Below are positions 1-10,046 of a stretch of 64,000 nucleotides of DNA, in pieces; within the stretch, counting starts at the first letter, position 1, and every line of letters begins with the position of its first letter. The translations under genes were made by a program, and so were the position numbers. The DNA lies in assembly GCA_900498245.1 (NCBI GenBank), contig LS998015.1:1170483-1234482 (forward strand). The letters run 5' to 3'. The DNA is from Candidatus Zixiibacteriota bacterium. GTDB taxonomy: Bacteria; Zixibacteria; MSB-5A5; GN15; PGXB01. The notes under the pieces are model-generated. The model was not told where the DNA came from, did not search any database, and saw only the letters and a program-made list of their open reading frames with translations.

Positions 1-94
1 ATTCTTCCTCGAAAAGGGGTTTCTCGACAAAATTGTGGAGCGAGGACAATTGCGAGATACCCTGGCCCTTCTATTGAAATATTTCCAGAAATAG
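1..94 (+). CDS. accD: acetyl-CoA carboxylase carboxyltransferase subunit beta, C-terminal end (partial)
   Basis: Only the last 30 codons are inside the window, read in frame 2 to a TAG at 92-94. The residues FFLEKGFLDKIVER followed by LRDTLALLL match the conserved end of AccD, where 'LLEKGFVDxIVxRxELRDTLAxLL' is typical. AccD is the zinc-binding carboxyltransferase beta subunit that makes malonyl-CoA in fatty-acid synthesis. The folC start lies two bases after this stop, and accD-folC is a widespread bacterial gene pair, which supports the call. The rest of the protein cannot be judged. Confidence 0.8.
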   Translation, partial: FFLEKGFLDKIVERGQLRDTLALLLKYFQK

Positions 95-96
95 AA

Positions 97-1392
97 ATGA
101 TGACCAGAGTTGACGGCCGATATAGATCGGCCCTTAGATTTATTCTTTCCCGAGAGTTGTTCGGGATGAAACTCGGTCTCGAAAATGTGGCCGGGTTTCT
201 GGATTCGCTAGGAAATCCTCAGCATAATTTCCGCTCGATTCATATTGCGGGGACCAACGGTAAAGGCTCCACGGCGGCGTATCTGGACGCCGTCTTCCGC
301 CGGGCCGGGTATAAAACCGGGCTTTTCACATCGCCGCATCTGGTCGATTTTCGGGAACGAATAAAAATAGACGGGAAGAAAATTAACGAGGAATACATTA
401 CGGCTTTTGTCGAGAAACACCGGCGGGAGATATCCCGAAGAAAAATAACTTACTTTGAGGTGTGCACCGCCCTGGCATTCTCCTATTTCGCGGAAAGAAA
501 AGTTGATATGGCGATAATCGAAGTTGGGTTGGGGGGGAGACTGGATGCCACTAATACAATCCTGCCGGAACTTTCCATTATAACCGACATTTCGTATGAC
601 CATACCCATATCCTGGGAAAAACCCTGCGCAAAATAGCGTTTGAAAAGGCCGGCATAATCAAGAAGGATATTCCCGTCCTGATGGGACTATTGCCGCTTT
701 CGGCGGAAAGGGAAATTCTGAAGGTGAGCCGTGAAAGATCGGCGCCGATGGTGAAATTGAGCAAAAGTAATTTCTCGCAAATTGATAAGAAATTCGGATT
801 TCGCTATAAACATGGCGGTTTGATTTTGAATAATTTACATTCCAGTCTGCCGGGCGAACATCAGATGGGAAATGCGGCACTATCGATCCGGGCTATTGAA
901 ATGATGCGCCAAAGAGGTTTTGTGATATCTGATAGGGATATTCGTGAAAGTATCGAAGGGACGGTTTGGCCGGGCCGCTTCCAAATAGTGAAACGGCCGG
1001 GATATCCGACCGTAATCCTCGATGTCGGCCATAATCCCGGAGGTATGAAGGCGATGGCCAAATGTTTTCGCGCCCTCTATCCCGGGCGCAAGGCGGCAGT
1101 AGTTGTGGGGATGGTGCAGACGAAAGATCTGCGGAAATCGCTGGCCAATTTGGGGCCGATTTCGTCGCGTCTGGAGATAACTCGTCTCAAAACCCATCGG
1201 ACGGTGGAGCCCGAAGCAGTCGCGGCCCTTTTCCCAAAGTGGCGGGACAAAATTTCCGTATCACAGTCACTGACCCGTGCCGCCAGGAAACTGATTGCTA
1301 AGGGAGATTCTGACGATATAGTGATTGTCTGCGGTTCCCATTACGGAGTCGGCGAATTTTTGGAGAATCAGGATTTGATTTATGCCAAATAG
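97..1392 (+). CDS. folC: folylpolyglutamate synthase / dihydrofolate synthase
   Basis: 431 residues, normal length for the Mur-ligase-like FolC family, which adds glutamate to folates in an ATP-dependent reaction in the cytosol (and in many bacteria also makes dihydrofolate). The ATP-binding loop GTNGKGS is at residues 52-58, followed by the SPHL segment and the conserved EVGLGGRLDATN stretch near residue 145. The N terminus with FGMKLGLEN about residues 22-30 aligns with family members, so the first of two adjacent ATGs, two bases after accD, is accepted. Its last 11 bases overlap the start of the next kinase gene, so a metabolic gene and a signalling operon appear to share a transcript. Confidence 0.95.
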   Translation: MMTRVDGRYRSALRFILSRELFGMKLGLENVAGFLDSLGNPQHNFRSIHIAGTNGKGSTAAYLDAVFRRAGYKTGLFTSPHLVDFRERIKIDGKKINEEYITAFVEKHRREISRRKITYFEVCTALAFSYFAERKVDMAIIEVGLGGRLDATNTILPELSIITDISYDHTHILGKTLRKIAFEKAGIIKKDIPVLMGLLPLSAEREILKVSRERSAPMVKLSKSNFSQIDKKFGFRYKHGGLILNNLHSSLPGEHQMGNAALSIRAIEMMRQRGFVISDRDIRESIEGTVWPGRFQIVKRPGYPTVILDVGHNPGGMKAMAKCFRALYPGRKAAVVVGMVQTKDLRKSLANLGPISSRLEITRLKTHRTVEPEAVAALFPKWRDKISVSQSLTRAARKLIAKGDSDDIVIVCGSHYGVGEFLENQDLIYAK

Positions 1393-2737
1393 GAAAAATG
1401 CCAAGAAGTCCTCGACAAATTCGATTCGAGCGCTCAAGGCCGAGGTAAATCAGAAACTGCTCGAATTGACCGAATCGAATCGCCGCCTTCGCCGCAAGAT
1501 TTTCGATTTATATACTATCTTTGAATTAAGCCGGAACTTCAATGCCGTACTGAATTACGAAACCCTCCTTGATTCTTTTGTGCTGACATCGATGGGACAA
1601 ATGGGGGCGGCCAAAGCGGCTCTCTATTTGCCCCTGCAGATCGGCCGGAAGGAATTCCAGTTGGCCCGAATCAAAGGCTCGCCGCCGTATCCGGACAAGG
1701 AAATAATAATCGACCCGGACGGCCGTTTCGGACGGTATATCACGGCTCTGAATCGTCCTATACATATCGAAGATATCACCAAGAAATTCTCGGCGGCGGA
1801 CGGAATCGGCTTTGTCAAATATTTTCCTTTCGGGCTGGTTATCCCGCTGATTTTTCAGACCAATCTTCGCGGGGTTCTGATTATATCGGTCAAGGTATCG
1901 GATCGTAGATATCTTGAGGACGATATAGAATTTTTGTCGATTTTGGCCAATCAGACGGCCGTATCGATAGAAAATGCCCGTTTGTATGAGTCGGAATCGG
2001 AGGCGTTGAATAAATTGCAGAAGGCCCAGGAATTGTTGCTTCAGACTGAAAGATTGGCGGCGCTGGGAGAATTGTCCGCCAAAATCGCCCACGAAGTGAA
2101 TAATCCGCTGGGGATAATAAAGAACTATCTGGTTTTGATTCGCCGCAATAACGAGGATGGCGCCAATCGAGAGGAATTTCTGGATATTGTCAGTCAGGAG
2201 ATCGACCGTATCGCGGCGATCGTCAGACAACTTCTTGATTTCCACCGGCCCCGGGTCATAAGGTTTGTGCCCATAGATTTAGGTCAGATTTTAAATGAAG
2301 TTGTCGGTCTGGTGGGAAGGCAGATGAATGATGCCGGAATCACCATTGAGGTCCGCGCGAAGACGGGTCTGCCGATGATTATGGCCTGGCCCGATGGATT
2401 GAAGCAGGTCTTCCTGAATCTTCTGATAAACTCCCGAGATGCCATAAAGGGAGGCGGTCAGGTTACTATCGAGGCGAGCGCGGATGATATGACAGCCACA
2501 ATTCGTTTTCGCGACACCGGCCCCGGGGTGGAAGAGAAGCACATTCCCCACATATTTGAGCCGTTTTACACCACCAAGGAACAGACGGGAGGCACGGGGC
2601 TGGGTCTATCCGTCTGTTACGGCATAATAAAAAATCACGGTGGGTCGATAGAATATTGTGATGCCGGCCCGGGCGGCTGCTTCATAATAAGATTGCCGAT
2701 TGAGCAGAAAGAAGCGGATTATGATTGGCGAATCTAA
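1382..2737 (+). CDS. GAF-domain sensor histidine kinase
   Basis: 451 residues. A short coiled region (about 10-45) leads into a GAF domain (about 55-205), then a HisKA dimerisation domain with the phospho-acceptor in AHEVNNPLG (His237) and a HATPase_c domain with N box NLLINSRDA, DTGPGVE and GTGLGLS. There is no transmembrane segment, so it is a cytosolic sensor. It overlaps folC at its 5' end and the next gene at its 3' end, indicating translational coupling with the receiver-kinase and the NtrC-type activator downstream. The signal sensed is unknown. Confidence 0.9.
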   Translation: MPNRKNAKKSSTNSIRALKAEVNQKLLELTESNRRLRRKIFDLYTIFELSRNFNAVLNYETLLDSFVLTSMGQMGAAKAALYLPLQIGRKEFQLARIKGSPPYPDKEIIIDPDGRFGRYITALNRPIHIEDITKKFSAADGIGFVKYFPFGLVIPLIFQTNLRGVLIISVKVSDRRYLEDDIEFLSILANQTAVSIENARLYESESEALNKLQKAQELLLQTERLAALGELSAKIAHEVNNPLGIIKNYLVLIRRNNEDGANREEFLDIVSQEIDRIAAIVRQLLDFHRPRVIRFVPIDLGQILNEVVGLVGRQMNDAGITIEVRAKTGLPMIMAWPDGLKQVFLNLLINSRDAIKGGGQVTIEASADDMTATIRFRDTGPGVEEKHIPHIFEPFYTTKEQTGGTGLGLSVCYGIIKNHGGSIEYCDAGPGGCFIIRLPIEQKEADYDWRI

Positions 2738-4859
2738 GCGGATTCTTGTAATCGACGATGAGTCGCGGATGTGCCATTCGCTGGAGCAATTACTTTCCTC
2801 CGGCGGATATGAGGTGACCACGACCCAATCCGGCCGTGACGGAATCAAAAAAATCCAGAGTGAACGCTTCGATTTAATTCTGACCGACATCAAAATGCCG
2901 GAAGTGAGCGGCATGGATATTTTGCGGACGGCGCGCGAGGTCGACCCGGAATTGATAATTATTCTAATGACCGGTTATGCGTCGCTGGAAACGGCTCTTG
3001 AGGCCATTAAAAACGGGGCCTTTGAATATCTCCTCAAGCCGGTGGAGTTCACTCAACTGGAAATTTCGGTCAGACGCGGCCTGGAAAAACGGGCCGCGAG
3101 CCTTTATAATAAGCGGCTTCTTGAAGATCTCAAAGAAGCCAATCATAATCTCAACAACCGCCTTCTTGAAATTAATGCGTTGTATGAAGCCGGAAAGTCG
3201 CTGGGCTCCGCTCTTAATCATAAGGACCTGTTGCACAAAATAGTGACCCTTGCGGCCGGCGTAACTCAAGCCGAAATCGGCTCGGTAATGCTTATAAACG
3301 AATCCGGCGAATATATGACAATTGAAGCGTCAATCGGGCTGGATCGTTCTCTGGCGGAGACCGTGCAATTGCCGGTCGGTTCGTCGATAGCGGGATACGT
3401 GGCCCAATCGGGCAAACCGCTGATTATCGATGATGTCGAAAAAGATGACCGCTTCCAGCGGATCAATAAGGAAAGGTACAGTTCGGCCTCCCTTCTGTGC
3501 GCCCCTCTGGTGATAACGAACCGGACCCTGGGAGTCATCAATATGGCGAATAAAAAAGAAGGGGAGAAGTTTAACGAACACGACCTGAAACTTCTGACCA
3601 CCTTCGCCGCCCAGGCCGCTGTGGCCATAGATGACGCCCGTCAGTTCGAAAACAACCGTCAGAAACTGCGGGAATTCTCCCTGCTTTTTGAAATATCACA
3701 AAAACTTTCGGCGGTCGGATCAGTTTCGGCGATGCGCAAGGTGGTCTTTGAATATCTGCGGAAATTGATGCCGATCGATTTTGCGCTCTGGTTCGAATGG
3801 GAGCCGATCGCCCAGCATCTTCGCCCGGTCGGCGCCGTCGGGACCGACATACCGATGACCGACAGCGGGACAATCAATCTGGATTTGATTCGACGAGAAG
3901 AAATCACGATCGAAGATATCGATTTCGGCGCTATTGATGTCAATAATATTAGCGCCCTCTCATCATACCTTTCGAAAAAGATTACCGATTGCCCGGCCTA
4001 CCCCAGGCCGGGACCCAATTTCACGGCCCTTCCGGTTCTTCAGGAAAAGGAACTCAAGCATATCTACTGCATCGGTTCCCGTAGTGACAGACACTATAGC
4101 GATCAGGAAATATCCCTGGCCCGTTTGGTAATTTCGCACGCCTCCGGACTCTATGAACGGGAAAAAGCTCTTTTAAATGCCACCCGACTTTTGACGATGG
4201 GAAACATGATATCGGAAATCTCCCATGACCTTCGCAAGCCCCTGACCAACCTTAAGGGCTGGGTCCAGATTCTCTGTGAAAAATGGCCCGAAGTCGGCAA
4301 AGACGGCAAATTTTTCGGAATGGCGGAAGAGGAAATTCAACGGCTGAATGAGCTGGTCCGGGAACTGGTCGATTTCTCCCGACCCCATAAATATGAAACC
4401 GAACTGCGGGATTTGAGAAAGGTCATCGGCCGGGCGGCGGAACTACTCGGTCCGGAATTCAGGAAGAAAAATATTTCATTTTCGGAAGAGTATTCTGACT
4501 GCAATTGGGAAATCCCGATAAATAAGAATCAGGTTTTGGAAGTCTTTCTGAATCTATTTATAAATGCCGTCGATGCCATCGATGACGGTAAACCGGGGAC
4601 AATTCATGTTCACGGGGAAATAGGGCGCCCCGATTTCAAGAAGGCCGACTATCTAGCGGTGACCGTCACCGATAACGGCCACGGAATCAAAAAGGAGAAT
4701 CTTCCCAGAATATTCGATCGCTACTATACCACGAAGGATACGGGAACGGGGCTGGGTCTTTCGGTTGTCGAAAGAATCATAGCGGCCCACGGGGGCACCC
4801 TGAAAGTCGAGTCGGACTATGGGCGGGGTACCGATTTCACCCTCTACTTTCCCATCTGA
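2721..4859 (+). CDS. receiver-GAF-GAF hybrid histidine kinase
   Basis: A receiver domain comes first, with phospho-acceptor Asp56 in LTDIKMPE. A clear GAF domain follows at about 150-305 and a weaker GAF-like region at about 310-480. It ends in a HisKA domain with SHDLRKPL (His502) and a HATPase domain (NLFINAVDA, DNGHGI, GTGLGLS). The open frame begins at a TTG at 2700, but the ATG at 2721 is preceded by AGAAAGAAG and starts directly at the receiver fold, so 2721 is chosen (712 residues). That gives a 17-base overlap with the kinase upstream. A receiver N-terminal to a kinase is the layout of an intermediate relay protein, but no HPt domain is visible nearby. Confidence 0.88.
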   Translation: MIGESKRILVIDDESRMCHSLEQLLSSGGYEVTTTQSGRDGIKKIQSERFDLILTDIKMPEVSGMDILRTAREVDPELIIILMTGYASLETALEAIKNGAFEYLLKPVEFTQLEISVRRGLEKRAASLYNKRLLEDLKEANHNLNNRLLEINALYEAGKSLGSALNHKDLLHKIVTLAAGVTQAEIGSVMLINESGEYMTIEASIGLDRSLAETVQLPVGSSIAGYVAQSGKPLIIDDVEKDDRFQRINKERYSSASLLCAPLVITNRTLGVINMANKKEGEKFNEHDLKLLTTFAAQAAVAIDDARQFENNRQKLREFSLLFEISQKLSAVGSVSAMRKVVFEYLRKLMPIDFALWFEWEPIAQHLRPVGAVGTDIPMTDSGTINLDLIRREEITIEDIDFGAIDVNNISALSSYLSKKITDCPAYPRPGPNFTALPVLQEKELKHIYCIGSRSDRHYSDQEISLARLVISHASGLYEREKALLNATRLLTMGNMISEISHDLRKPLTNLKGWVQILCEKWPEVGKDGKFFGMAEEEIQRLNELVRELVDFSRPHKYETELRDLRKVIGRAAELLGPEFRKKNISFSEEYSDCNWEIPINKNQVLEVFLNLFINAVDAIDDGKPGTIHVHGEIGRPDFKKADYLAVTVTDNGHGIKKENLPRIFDRYYTTKDTGTGLGLSVVERIIAAHGGTLKVESDYGRGTDFTLYFPI

Positions 4860-4958
4860 TTTCTGCAAGAAATTGCAAAAAAAAGCACAAAATCTGCCAA
4901 ATAGGGTTGATTTTTTAGATGAATTGACGATAAATATGAAAAGTGCAAATAGTTTCGT

Positions 4959-6389
4959 ATGAAGAAAGATAAAACGAAAGTCCTTATTATCGATGACGAT
5001 CCCAAGGTTTCCTGGATTTTGAGTGAGGGTCTGGCATCCGATTTTGAATTTGTTTCGGCCCGCGATGGAATCGAAGGGATCCAGATGGTTTCGACAGAAA
5101 AGCCGGAATTGGTTCTTCTCGATATAAAAATGCCGGGGATGAGCGGTCTCGAAGTCCTGGAAAAACTCAATAAGATTCCGAATCGCCCCGATGTAATCAT
5201 GCTTTCCGGACACGGTGAAACCAAGAATATAGTCGATTCTGTCCATCTGGGAGCGGCAGAATTTATCAATAAGCCGTTTGATGTCAAAGAAGTCGAGATA
5301 CATATTCATGCTGTTCTGGAGAAACGGAAACTTCGCCAGGAAGTCAGGGAACTGAAAACGGAACTGAAATCCCGGAGCCAATACGAGCAGTTTATCGGCG
5401 ATTCCCCCAAGATGATGCAGGTTAGGGGAATTGTCGAACAGGTGGCCAATTCCGAACTGACCGTGTTGATTCGGGGAGAATCGGGAACCGGCAAAGAAAT
5501 CGTGGCCCGGATGCTGCATTCATTATCGGGGCGATCCGATGAACCGTTCACCAAGGTGAATTGCGCGGCTATTCCGCATGATCTTCTGGAAGCGGAACTT
5601 TTCGGTTATGAAAAAGGGGCATTCACCGGGGCCCATAAGACCAAGCCGGGAAGATTCGAAGTCGCCAACAAGGGGAGCATTTTTCTCGACGAAATCGGCG
5701 ATATGCCTTTGGAGTTGCAGTCGAAGTTGTTGCAGGTTTTGGAACAGCAGGAATTTGTCCGGGTAGGCGGAATTCATAATATCCATGTTGATGTCAGAAT
5801 CATTTGCGCCACCAATAAGAATCTGGAAGATGCTATCCGTCGCCAGCAGTTCCGCGATGACCTTTTTTATCGTCTTAATGAGATTTCGATATTTCTTCCG
5901 CCTCTGCGCCAGAGACAGGAAGATATTCCGCTTCTGGTCAACCATTTTCTCAAACGATATTGCGGTCTTTATCAAAAAGAATATCCCTCCCTGTCGCCGG
6001 AGACCATGTCACGTCTCCTGCAGCATACCTGGCCGGGAAATGTGCGGCAGTTGGAAAACCTGATAAAGCAGGTTGTGGTGCGCGGGGACGAGTCGATTGT
6101 CGGAGACCTTATTTCGGCCGGAACGGCGGGGATTCCTAATACAATGGAGGAGTCTAACGGATACGGAATGGAATATGCCACTCCGGTCGCAGTCTCGGGT
6201 GGAAACAGCGGCAATTTTTCCCTGAAACACCGGGTAGGTCGGGCCATCGCCAATGAGGAGAAAAAACTTATCAGTGAGGTCCTGACCAAGACCAACTGGA
6301 ACCGTCGCAAAGCGGCCGACCTTTTGGAAATAAGCTATCGCTCACTTCTATATAAAATCAAAGAGTATGATCTAAACACAGTCAAATGA
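4959..6389 (+). CDS. NtrC-family sigma-54-dependent response regulator
   Basis: 476 residues in the classic order: receiver (Asp55 in LLDIKMPG), AAA+ ATPase with Walker A GESGTGKE and the sigma-54 contact loop GAFTGA (220-225), and a Fis-type helix-turn-helix at the end ([19 protein letters not shown]). It activates transcription from -24/-12 promoters when phosphorylated. It lies 99 bases after the hybrid kinase on the same strand and is the likely output of the two kinases upstream. No near-consensus sigma-54 site was found in the adjacent intergenic DNA, so its targets are probably elsewhere. Confidence 0.93.
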   Translation: MKKDKTKVLIIDDDPKVSWILSEGLASDFEFVSARDGIEGIQMVSTEKPELVLLDIKMPGMSGLEVLEKLNKIPNRPDVIMLSGHGETKNIVDSVHLGAAEFINKPFDVKEVEIHIHAVLEKRKLRQEVRELKTELKSRSQYEQFIGDSPKMMQVRGIVEQVANSELTVLIRGESGTGKEIVARMLHSLSGRSDEPFTKVNCAAIPHDLLEAELFGYEKGAFTGAHKTKPGRFEVANKGSIFLDEIGDMPLELQSKLLQVLEQQEFVRVGGIHNIHVDVRIICATNKNLEDAIRRQQFRDDLFYRLNEISIFLPPLRQRQEDIPLLVNHFLKRYCGLYQKEYPSLSPETMSRLLQHTWPGNVRQLENLIKQVVVRGDESIVGDLISAGTAGIPNTMEESNGYGMEYATPVAVSGGNSGNFSLKHRVGRAIANEEKKLISEVLTKTNWNRRKAADLLEISYRSLLYKIKEYDLNTVK

Positions 6390-6702
6390 TGACGCTGACT
6401 GTGTGACGCATTATAATCAAAATTGACATATTGTTACAATTTATAGGCAATCCTGTGCATAATGGCAATTTCAACCTTTTTTTGTCAACATTTTGTCCTG
6501 CCACAAGTTAGAAGTGATCTTCTTCAATTTCATACAATTAAGTAATTAAATTAAGACATATCGCAACTTTGGCATCAAATTGCGGTTTAAATCAATGGTA
6601 GGAATGAAAGTTGCTGTCATTTATGCGAATAACTATGTTTATTTAAAAATTTTAAGAAACATAGGCGCATTTGAGTAAGTGATTGAAATGGAAGTGACCC
6701 AT
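6390..6702. other. AT-rich intergenic region between the NtrC-type regulator and the GGDEF-like gene
   Basis: About 310 bases with no credible gene. It holds a TTGACA hexamer at 6423-6428 but no matching -10 at normal spacing, and a GG-N9-GC sequence at 6571-6583 that resembles a -24/-12 promoter but is one base too short between the two dinucleotides. No strong terminator for the upstream regulator is visible. Confidence 0.4.
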
Positions 6703-7134
6703 ATGCCGGCGAATGACTTTACCTCGAGGATAAATTTCGAATTGAAGCGGGCCGAGCGTTACAGAATTTTCGTTTCGTTAATAGTATTCAATTTGGCGCC
6801 AATTTTCGAGATGGCCACGGACAAGGCCAAACAAGAAGATAGCGCCGTAAATGGATTTTTAAGCGAAGTCGGTGATGTAATTCGTCGCTCGGTGCGCGAA
6901 ATCGATGCTCTTTCCAATTCGGGGCGTCTGAAAATAGGGCTTCTTTGTCCCGAAACATCGCGGCAGGGGGCGGAGGCGGCGGCCAAGAGGATTGCCAATC
7001 TGCTCAATTCTTTTTGTTCTGATTATTTCAAGAGACCCGGTGATTTCCTGATCCCGGTTGAGATATCATCGTTCCCCGATGCCGCCGGGGCGCGCTCCAT
7101 AGCGAGTTATATGGATGAATTCGTAGATTATTAA
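6703..7134 (+). CDS. degenerate GGDEF-like domain protein
   Basis: 143 residues from the ATG at 6703, which has a GGAAG box at a good distance; GTG 6679 and ATG 6688 are alternatives. The pattern of a receptor-helix segment (FTSRINFELKRAERY), the DVIRRSVREIDAL block and the sequence GLLCPETSRQGAEAAAKRI is the core of a diguanylate-cyclase fold. Where GG(D/E)EF should stand, the protein has SGRLKIG, so it cannot be a normal cyclase. It could be a nucleotide-binding effector or a structural module. It stands alone between the NtrC-type regulator and a strong terminator. Confidence 0.65.
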   Translation: MPANDFTSRINFELKRAERYRIFVSLIVFNLAPIFEMATDKAKQEDSAVNGFLSEVGDVIRRSVREIDALSNSGRLKIGLLCPETSRQGAEAAAKRIANLLNSFCSDYFKRPGDFLIPVEISSFPDAAGARSIASYMDEFVDY

Positions 7135-7162
7135 TAAAATTTCCCATTGTATTCCCCCATAG

Positions 7163-7192
7163 AGGGCTGTCTTTTAAAGACAGCCCTTTTTG
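7163..7192 (+). terminator. rho-independent terminator after the GGDEF-like gene
   Basis: A perfect 12-bp inverted repeat, AGGGCTGTCTTT paired with AAAGACAGCCCT (7163-7174 with 7176-7187), is followed by a run of T. It lies about 30 bases after the stop of the GGDEF-like gene and separates it from the convergent valS. Confidence 0.9.
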
Positions 7193-7229
7193 TTGGAGAA
7201 ATTTAGGAATTTGAAACTGGTCTTCGGGC

Positions 7230-9896
7230 CTACCAGCCCATCAATTGTTCGAGATTGCTGTTGAGCTTTTCAACGCGTTCTTCGATATCGGCTTTGCGGC
7301 CTTTCTCTTTTTCGATTACTTCAGCCGGGGCCTTTTTGAGAAAATCGGCATTGGCCAGTTTGCGGGAGAGGTTCTCCAACTGACCCTTAAGGCCGGACAA
7401 TTCCTTTTCCAGACGGACCTTTTCGGATTCGACATTTATGAGTCCCTCGAGAGGCAAAAACAATTCGGCCCCCGAAATAACCGCCGAGGCCGAAAGACGG
7501 GGCTTTTTAATCTTTTCGCCGATGACCAGTTTTTCGATTTTGGCCAGACTCCGGAAATACTCATGGTAATCTTCGAGAAGTTTGGCCATGGCCTTATCTT
7601 TTATCCGGATGTGCAGATCGGACTTTTTGCCGGGAGGAACATTCATTTCGGATCGTATTGAGCGGACGGCATTCACGACCGTCTGTATCGATTCCAGAGA
7701 AGTCTCCAAATTGTCGTCACGGTATTTCCGGGTCTCTTTTGGCCACGGTCCAAATACCAGAGTGGCCTCCTTGTCGGAGGCATATTGGCGAAGGTTGCCG
7801 TTTATTTCTTCGGTCACGAACGGGATGAACGGATGAAGCAGTTTGAGAATTTTGTCCAGAACATACACGGCCACCTGCAACGACGCCGGGCGAATCGGCT
7901 GTTCCGGCGAATCGGGTTTGATCAATTCGATGTACCAGGAGCAGAAGTCGTTCCAGGTGAAACTATAAAGCGCCTTGGCCGCGGCCGAAAGGCGGAAATC
8001 AGCGATGCTGTTATCGACCGTTTCGATGGTTCTTTCGAGGCGGCTCAAAATCCACCGATCGATTAAAATCAAATCCTTATCCGGAATAGAATCAATTTCA
8101 TATTTCTTGTCTTCAAGGCGCATCATGACGAAGCGGGATGCCTGGAAAAGTTTGTTAACGAAGTTTCGTCCGATTTCGAACGTGTTTTTCGAAATCCAGG
8201 GATCCTGCCCGTCGGGCGTGGCCAATACCAGGGAAATTCTGAGCGAATCGGCCCCGTATTTATCAACGATCTCAAGGGGATCAATACCGTTGCCGAGGGA
8301 TTTGGACATCTTGATGCCGTTAGCATCGCGCACCGTGCCGTGGATGTAAACATCACTGAAAGGTAGTTTCCCCATGAATTCGTATCCGGCCATGACCATG
8401 CGAGCGACCCAGAGAAAGATTATTTCGGAGGCGGTTACCAGCACCCGCGTGGGATAGAAATAATCGAGAAGGGGCGACTTTTCCGGCCAGCCGAAAGTGG
8501 AAAACGGCCAGAGCCAGGAAGAAAACCAGGTATCGAGAACGTCCTCGTCCTGAACCAGTTCGGAACCGCCGCATTTGGGGCACTTGTCCGGTTTTGCGGA
8601 CGCTACAATGGTCTCGCCGCACTCACAATAATAAACGGGGATGCGGTGTCCCCACCAGAGTTGACGGGAGATGCACCAGTCGCGGATATTTTCCATCCAG
8701 TGCATGTAGGTTTTGGACCAGTATTCGGGATGGAACCGCAGTTCACCGTTTTTGAGGGCCTCGATGGCCGGTTGAGCCAGCGGGGCCATCCGGACAAACC
8801 ATTGCTGAGAAAGGTACGGTTCAATCTCTTTATGGCACCGATAGCAGGTCCCGACCGCGAGATGATATTTATCGGTTTTCTCCAGATGTCCTTTTTTCTC
8901 CAGTTCCTTGATCAACTGTTTGCGGGCATCGTACCGATCCAGCCCTTTAAACTTGCCGGCATTGGCGTTGAGGGTGCCGTCGATGTTCAGAATATTTATC
9001 TGTTCCAATTCGTGGCGCAGACCGATTTCGAAATCGTTCGGGTCATGGGCCGGGGTCACCTTGACGATACCGGTTCCGAACTCGGGATCGACATAGGCAT
9101 CGGCGATAACCGGAATCTCACGCTCCAGGATCGGCAGAATGACGGTCTTGCCGACATATTTTTTGTACTTCTTGTCTTTAGGATTGACGGCCAGGGCGGT
9201 ATCACCGAGCATGGTTTCGGGACGGGTCGTGGCCACGGTCAGATACTCGTCGGTTCCCTGCAGTTTATATTTTATGTACCAGAGATGGCCGTCTTTCTCT
9301 TCGTGTTCGACTTCATCGTCGGAGAGCGAGGTCTGGCAAGACGGGCACCAGTTGACTATCCGATAGCCGCGATAAATGAGATCCTTTTTATAAAGAGCGA
9401 CAAAAACTTCCTGCACGGCGCGGGAGAGGGAATCATCAAGTGTGAAGCGGGTCCGTTCCCAATCGCAGGAACAACCGATTCGTTTTAATTGATTAAGAAT
9501 CATATCCTTGTTGCGGTAGGCCCACTTCTTGGTCCGCTCGTGGAATTTCTCGCGCCCCAGTTCGCGGCGGGTGGTGCCCTCCTTGGCCAGTTGCTTTTCC
9601 ACCACCACCTGCGTGGCGATACCGGCATGATCGGCGCCGGGGAGCCATTCCGCTTCATACCCGGACATTCTTTTCTGGCGAATCAGAATATCCTGAATGG
9701 TATTATTCAGGGCGTGGCCGAGATGAAGAATATCGGTTACATTGGGGGGCGGGATGACAATGGAGTACGGTTCTTTGGCGGGATTGACTTCACCCTTGAA
9801 ATATCCGGAATCGATCCAGGTTTTATAGATTCTATCCTCGACCGTTTTGGGGTCGTAGGGAGCGGCTTTCGGTTTTTCCTGTGTTTTCTCTTTCAT
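7230..9896 (-). CDS. valS: valine--tRNA ligase
   Basis: Charges tRNA-Val with valine; class Ia synthetase, cytosolic. HIGH-type motif HLGH at residues 58-61, KMSKS at 529-533, an editing (CP1) domain between them with ATTRPETMLGDTA, zinc-like knuckles CPSCQ and CECGE/CPKCGG, and a C-terminal coiled-coil arm typical of ValRS. The open frame could begin at ATG 9914. However, a strong -10 box lies only two bases upstream of that codon, so transcription should start at or after it, and the ATG at 9896 (888 residues) is the better start. Confidence 0.96.
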   Translation of the reverse strand: MKEKTQEKPKAAPYDPKTVEDRIYKTWIDSGYFKGEVNPAKEPYSIVIPPPNVTDILHLGHALNNTIQDILIRQKRMSGYEAEWLPGADHAGIATQVVVEKQLAKEGTTRRELGREKFHERTKKWAYRNKDMILNQLKRIGCSCDWERTRFTLDDSLSRAVQEVFVALYKKDLIYRGYRIVNWCPSCQTSLSDDEVEHEEKDGHLWYIKYKLQGTDEYLTVATTRPETMLGDTALAVNPKDKKYKKYVGKTVILPILEREIPVIADAYVDPEFGTGIVKVTPAHDPNDFEIGLRHELEQINILNIDGTLNANAGKFKGLDRYDARKQLIKELEKKGHLEKTDKYHLAVGTCYRCHKEIEPYLSQQWFVRMAPLAQPAIEALKNGELRFHPEYWSKTYMHWMENIRDWCISRQLWWGHRIPVYYCECGETIVASAKPDKCPKCGGSELVQDEDVLDTWFSSWLWPFSTFGWPEKSPLLDYFYPTRVLVTASEIIFLWVARMVMAGYEFMGKLPFSDVYIHGTVRDANGIKMSKSLGNGIDPLEIVDKYGADSLRISLVLATPDGQDPWISKNTFEIGRNFVNKLFQASRFVMMRLEDKKYEIDSIPDKDLILIDRWILSRLERTIETVDNSIADFRLSAAAKALYSFTWNDFCSWYIELIKPDSPEQPIRPASLQVAVYVLDKILKLLHPFIPFVTEEINGNLRQYASDKEATLVFGPWPKETRKYRDDNLETSLESIQTVVNAVRSIRSEMNVPPGKKSDLHIRIKDKAMAKLLEDYHEYFRSLAKIEKLVIGEKIKKPRLSASAVISGAELFLPLEGLINVESEKVRLEKELSGLKGQLENLSRKLANADFLKKAPAEVIEKEKGRKADIEERVEKLNSNLEQLMGW

Positions 9897-9916
9897 ATAT
9901 TCTTTCAAAAACATCC

Positions 9917-9945
9917 AGTATATTGCGGTCAGCCCTGTTTGTCAA
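9917..9945 (-). promoter_or_regulatory. sigma-70-type promoter of valS
   Basis: On the minus strand TTGACA (9945-9940) and TATACT (9922-9917) are separated by exactly 17 bases, a near-perfect housekeeping promoter. The predicted transcription start is about 9910, giving a leader of roughly 14 bases to the ATG at 9896. Confidence 0.8.
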
Positions 9946-10046
9946 GTTAATGGCATAGCGCTAAAAAGGACTTTGTTTGAGCCGGAAGCAATCGTATTTT
10001 AAATAATTATCGTCAAAATATGGAATAGCCAAAGGATAAAACCGAT

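Noticed and set aside
6571-6583. sigma-54-like TTGGCATCAAATTGC
   Set aside because: Only nine bases between GG and GC; the strict ten-base spacing is not met.
8646-9950. long plus-strand open frames opposite valS
   Set aside because: Antisense shadows of a conserved synthetase; composition follows valS codon bias.
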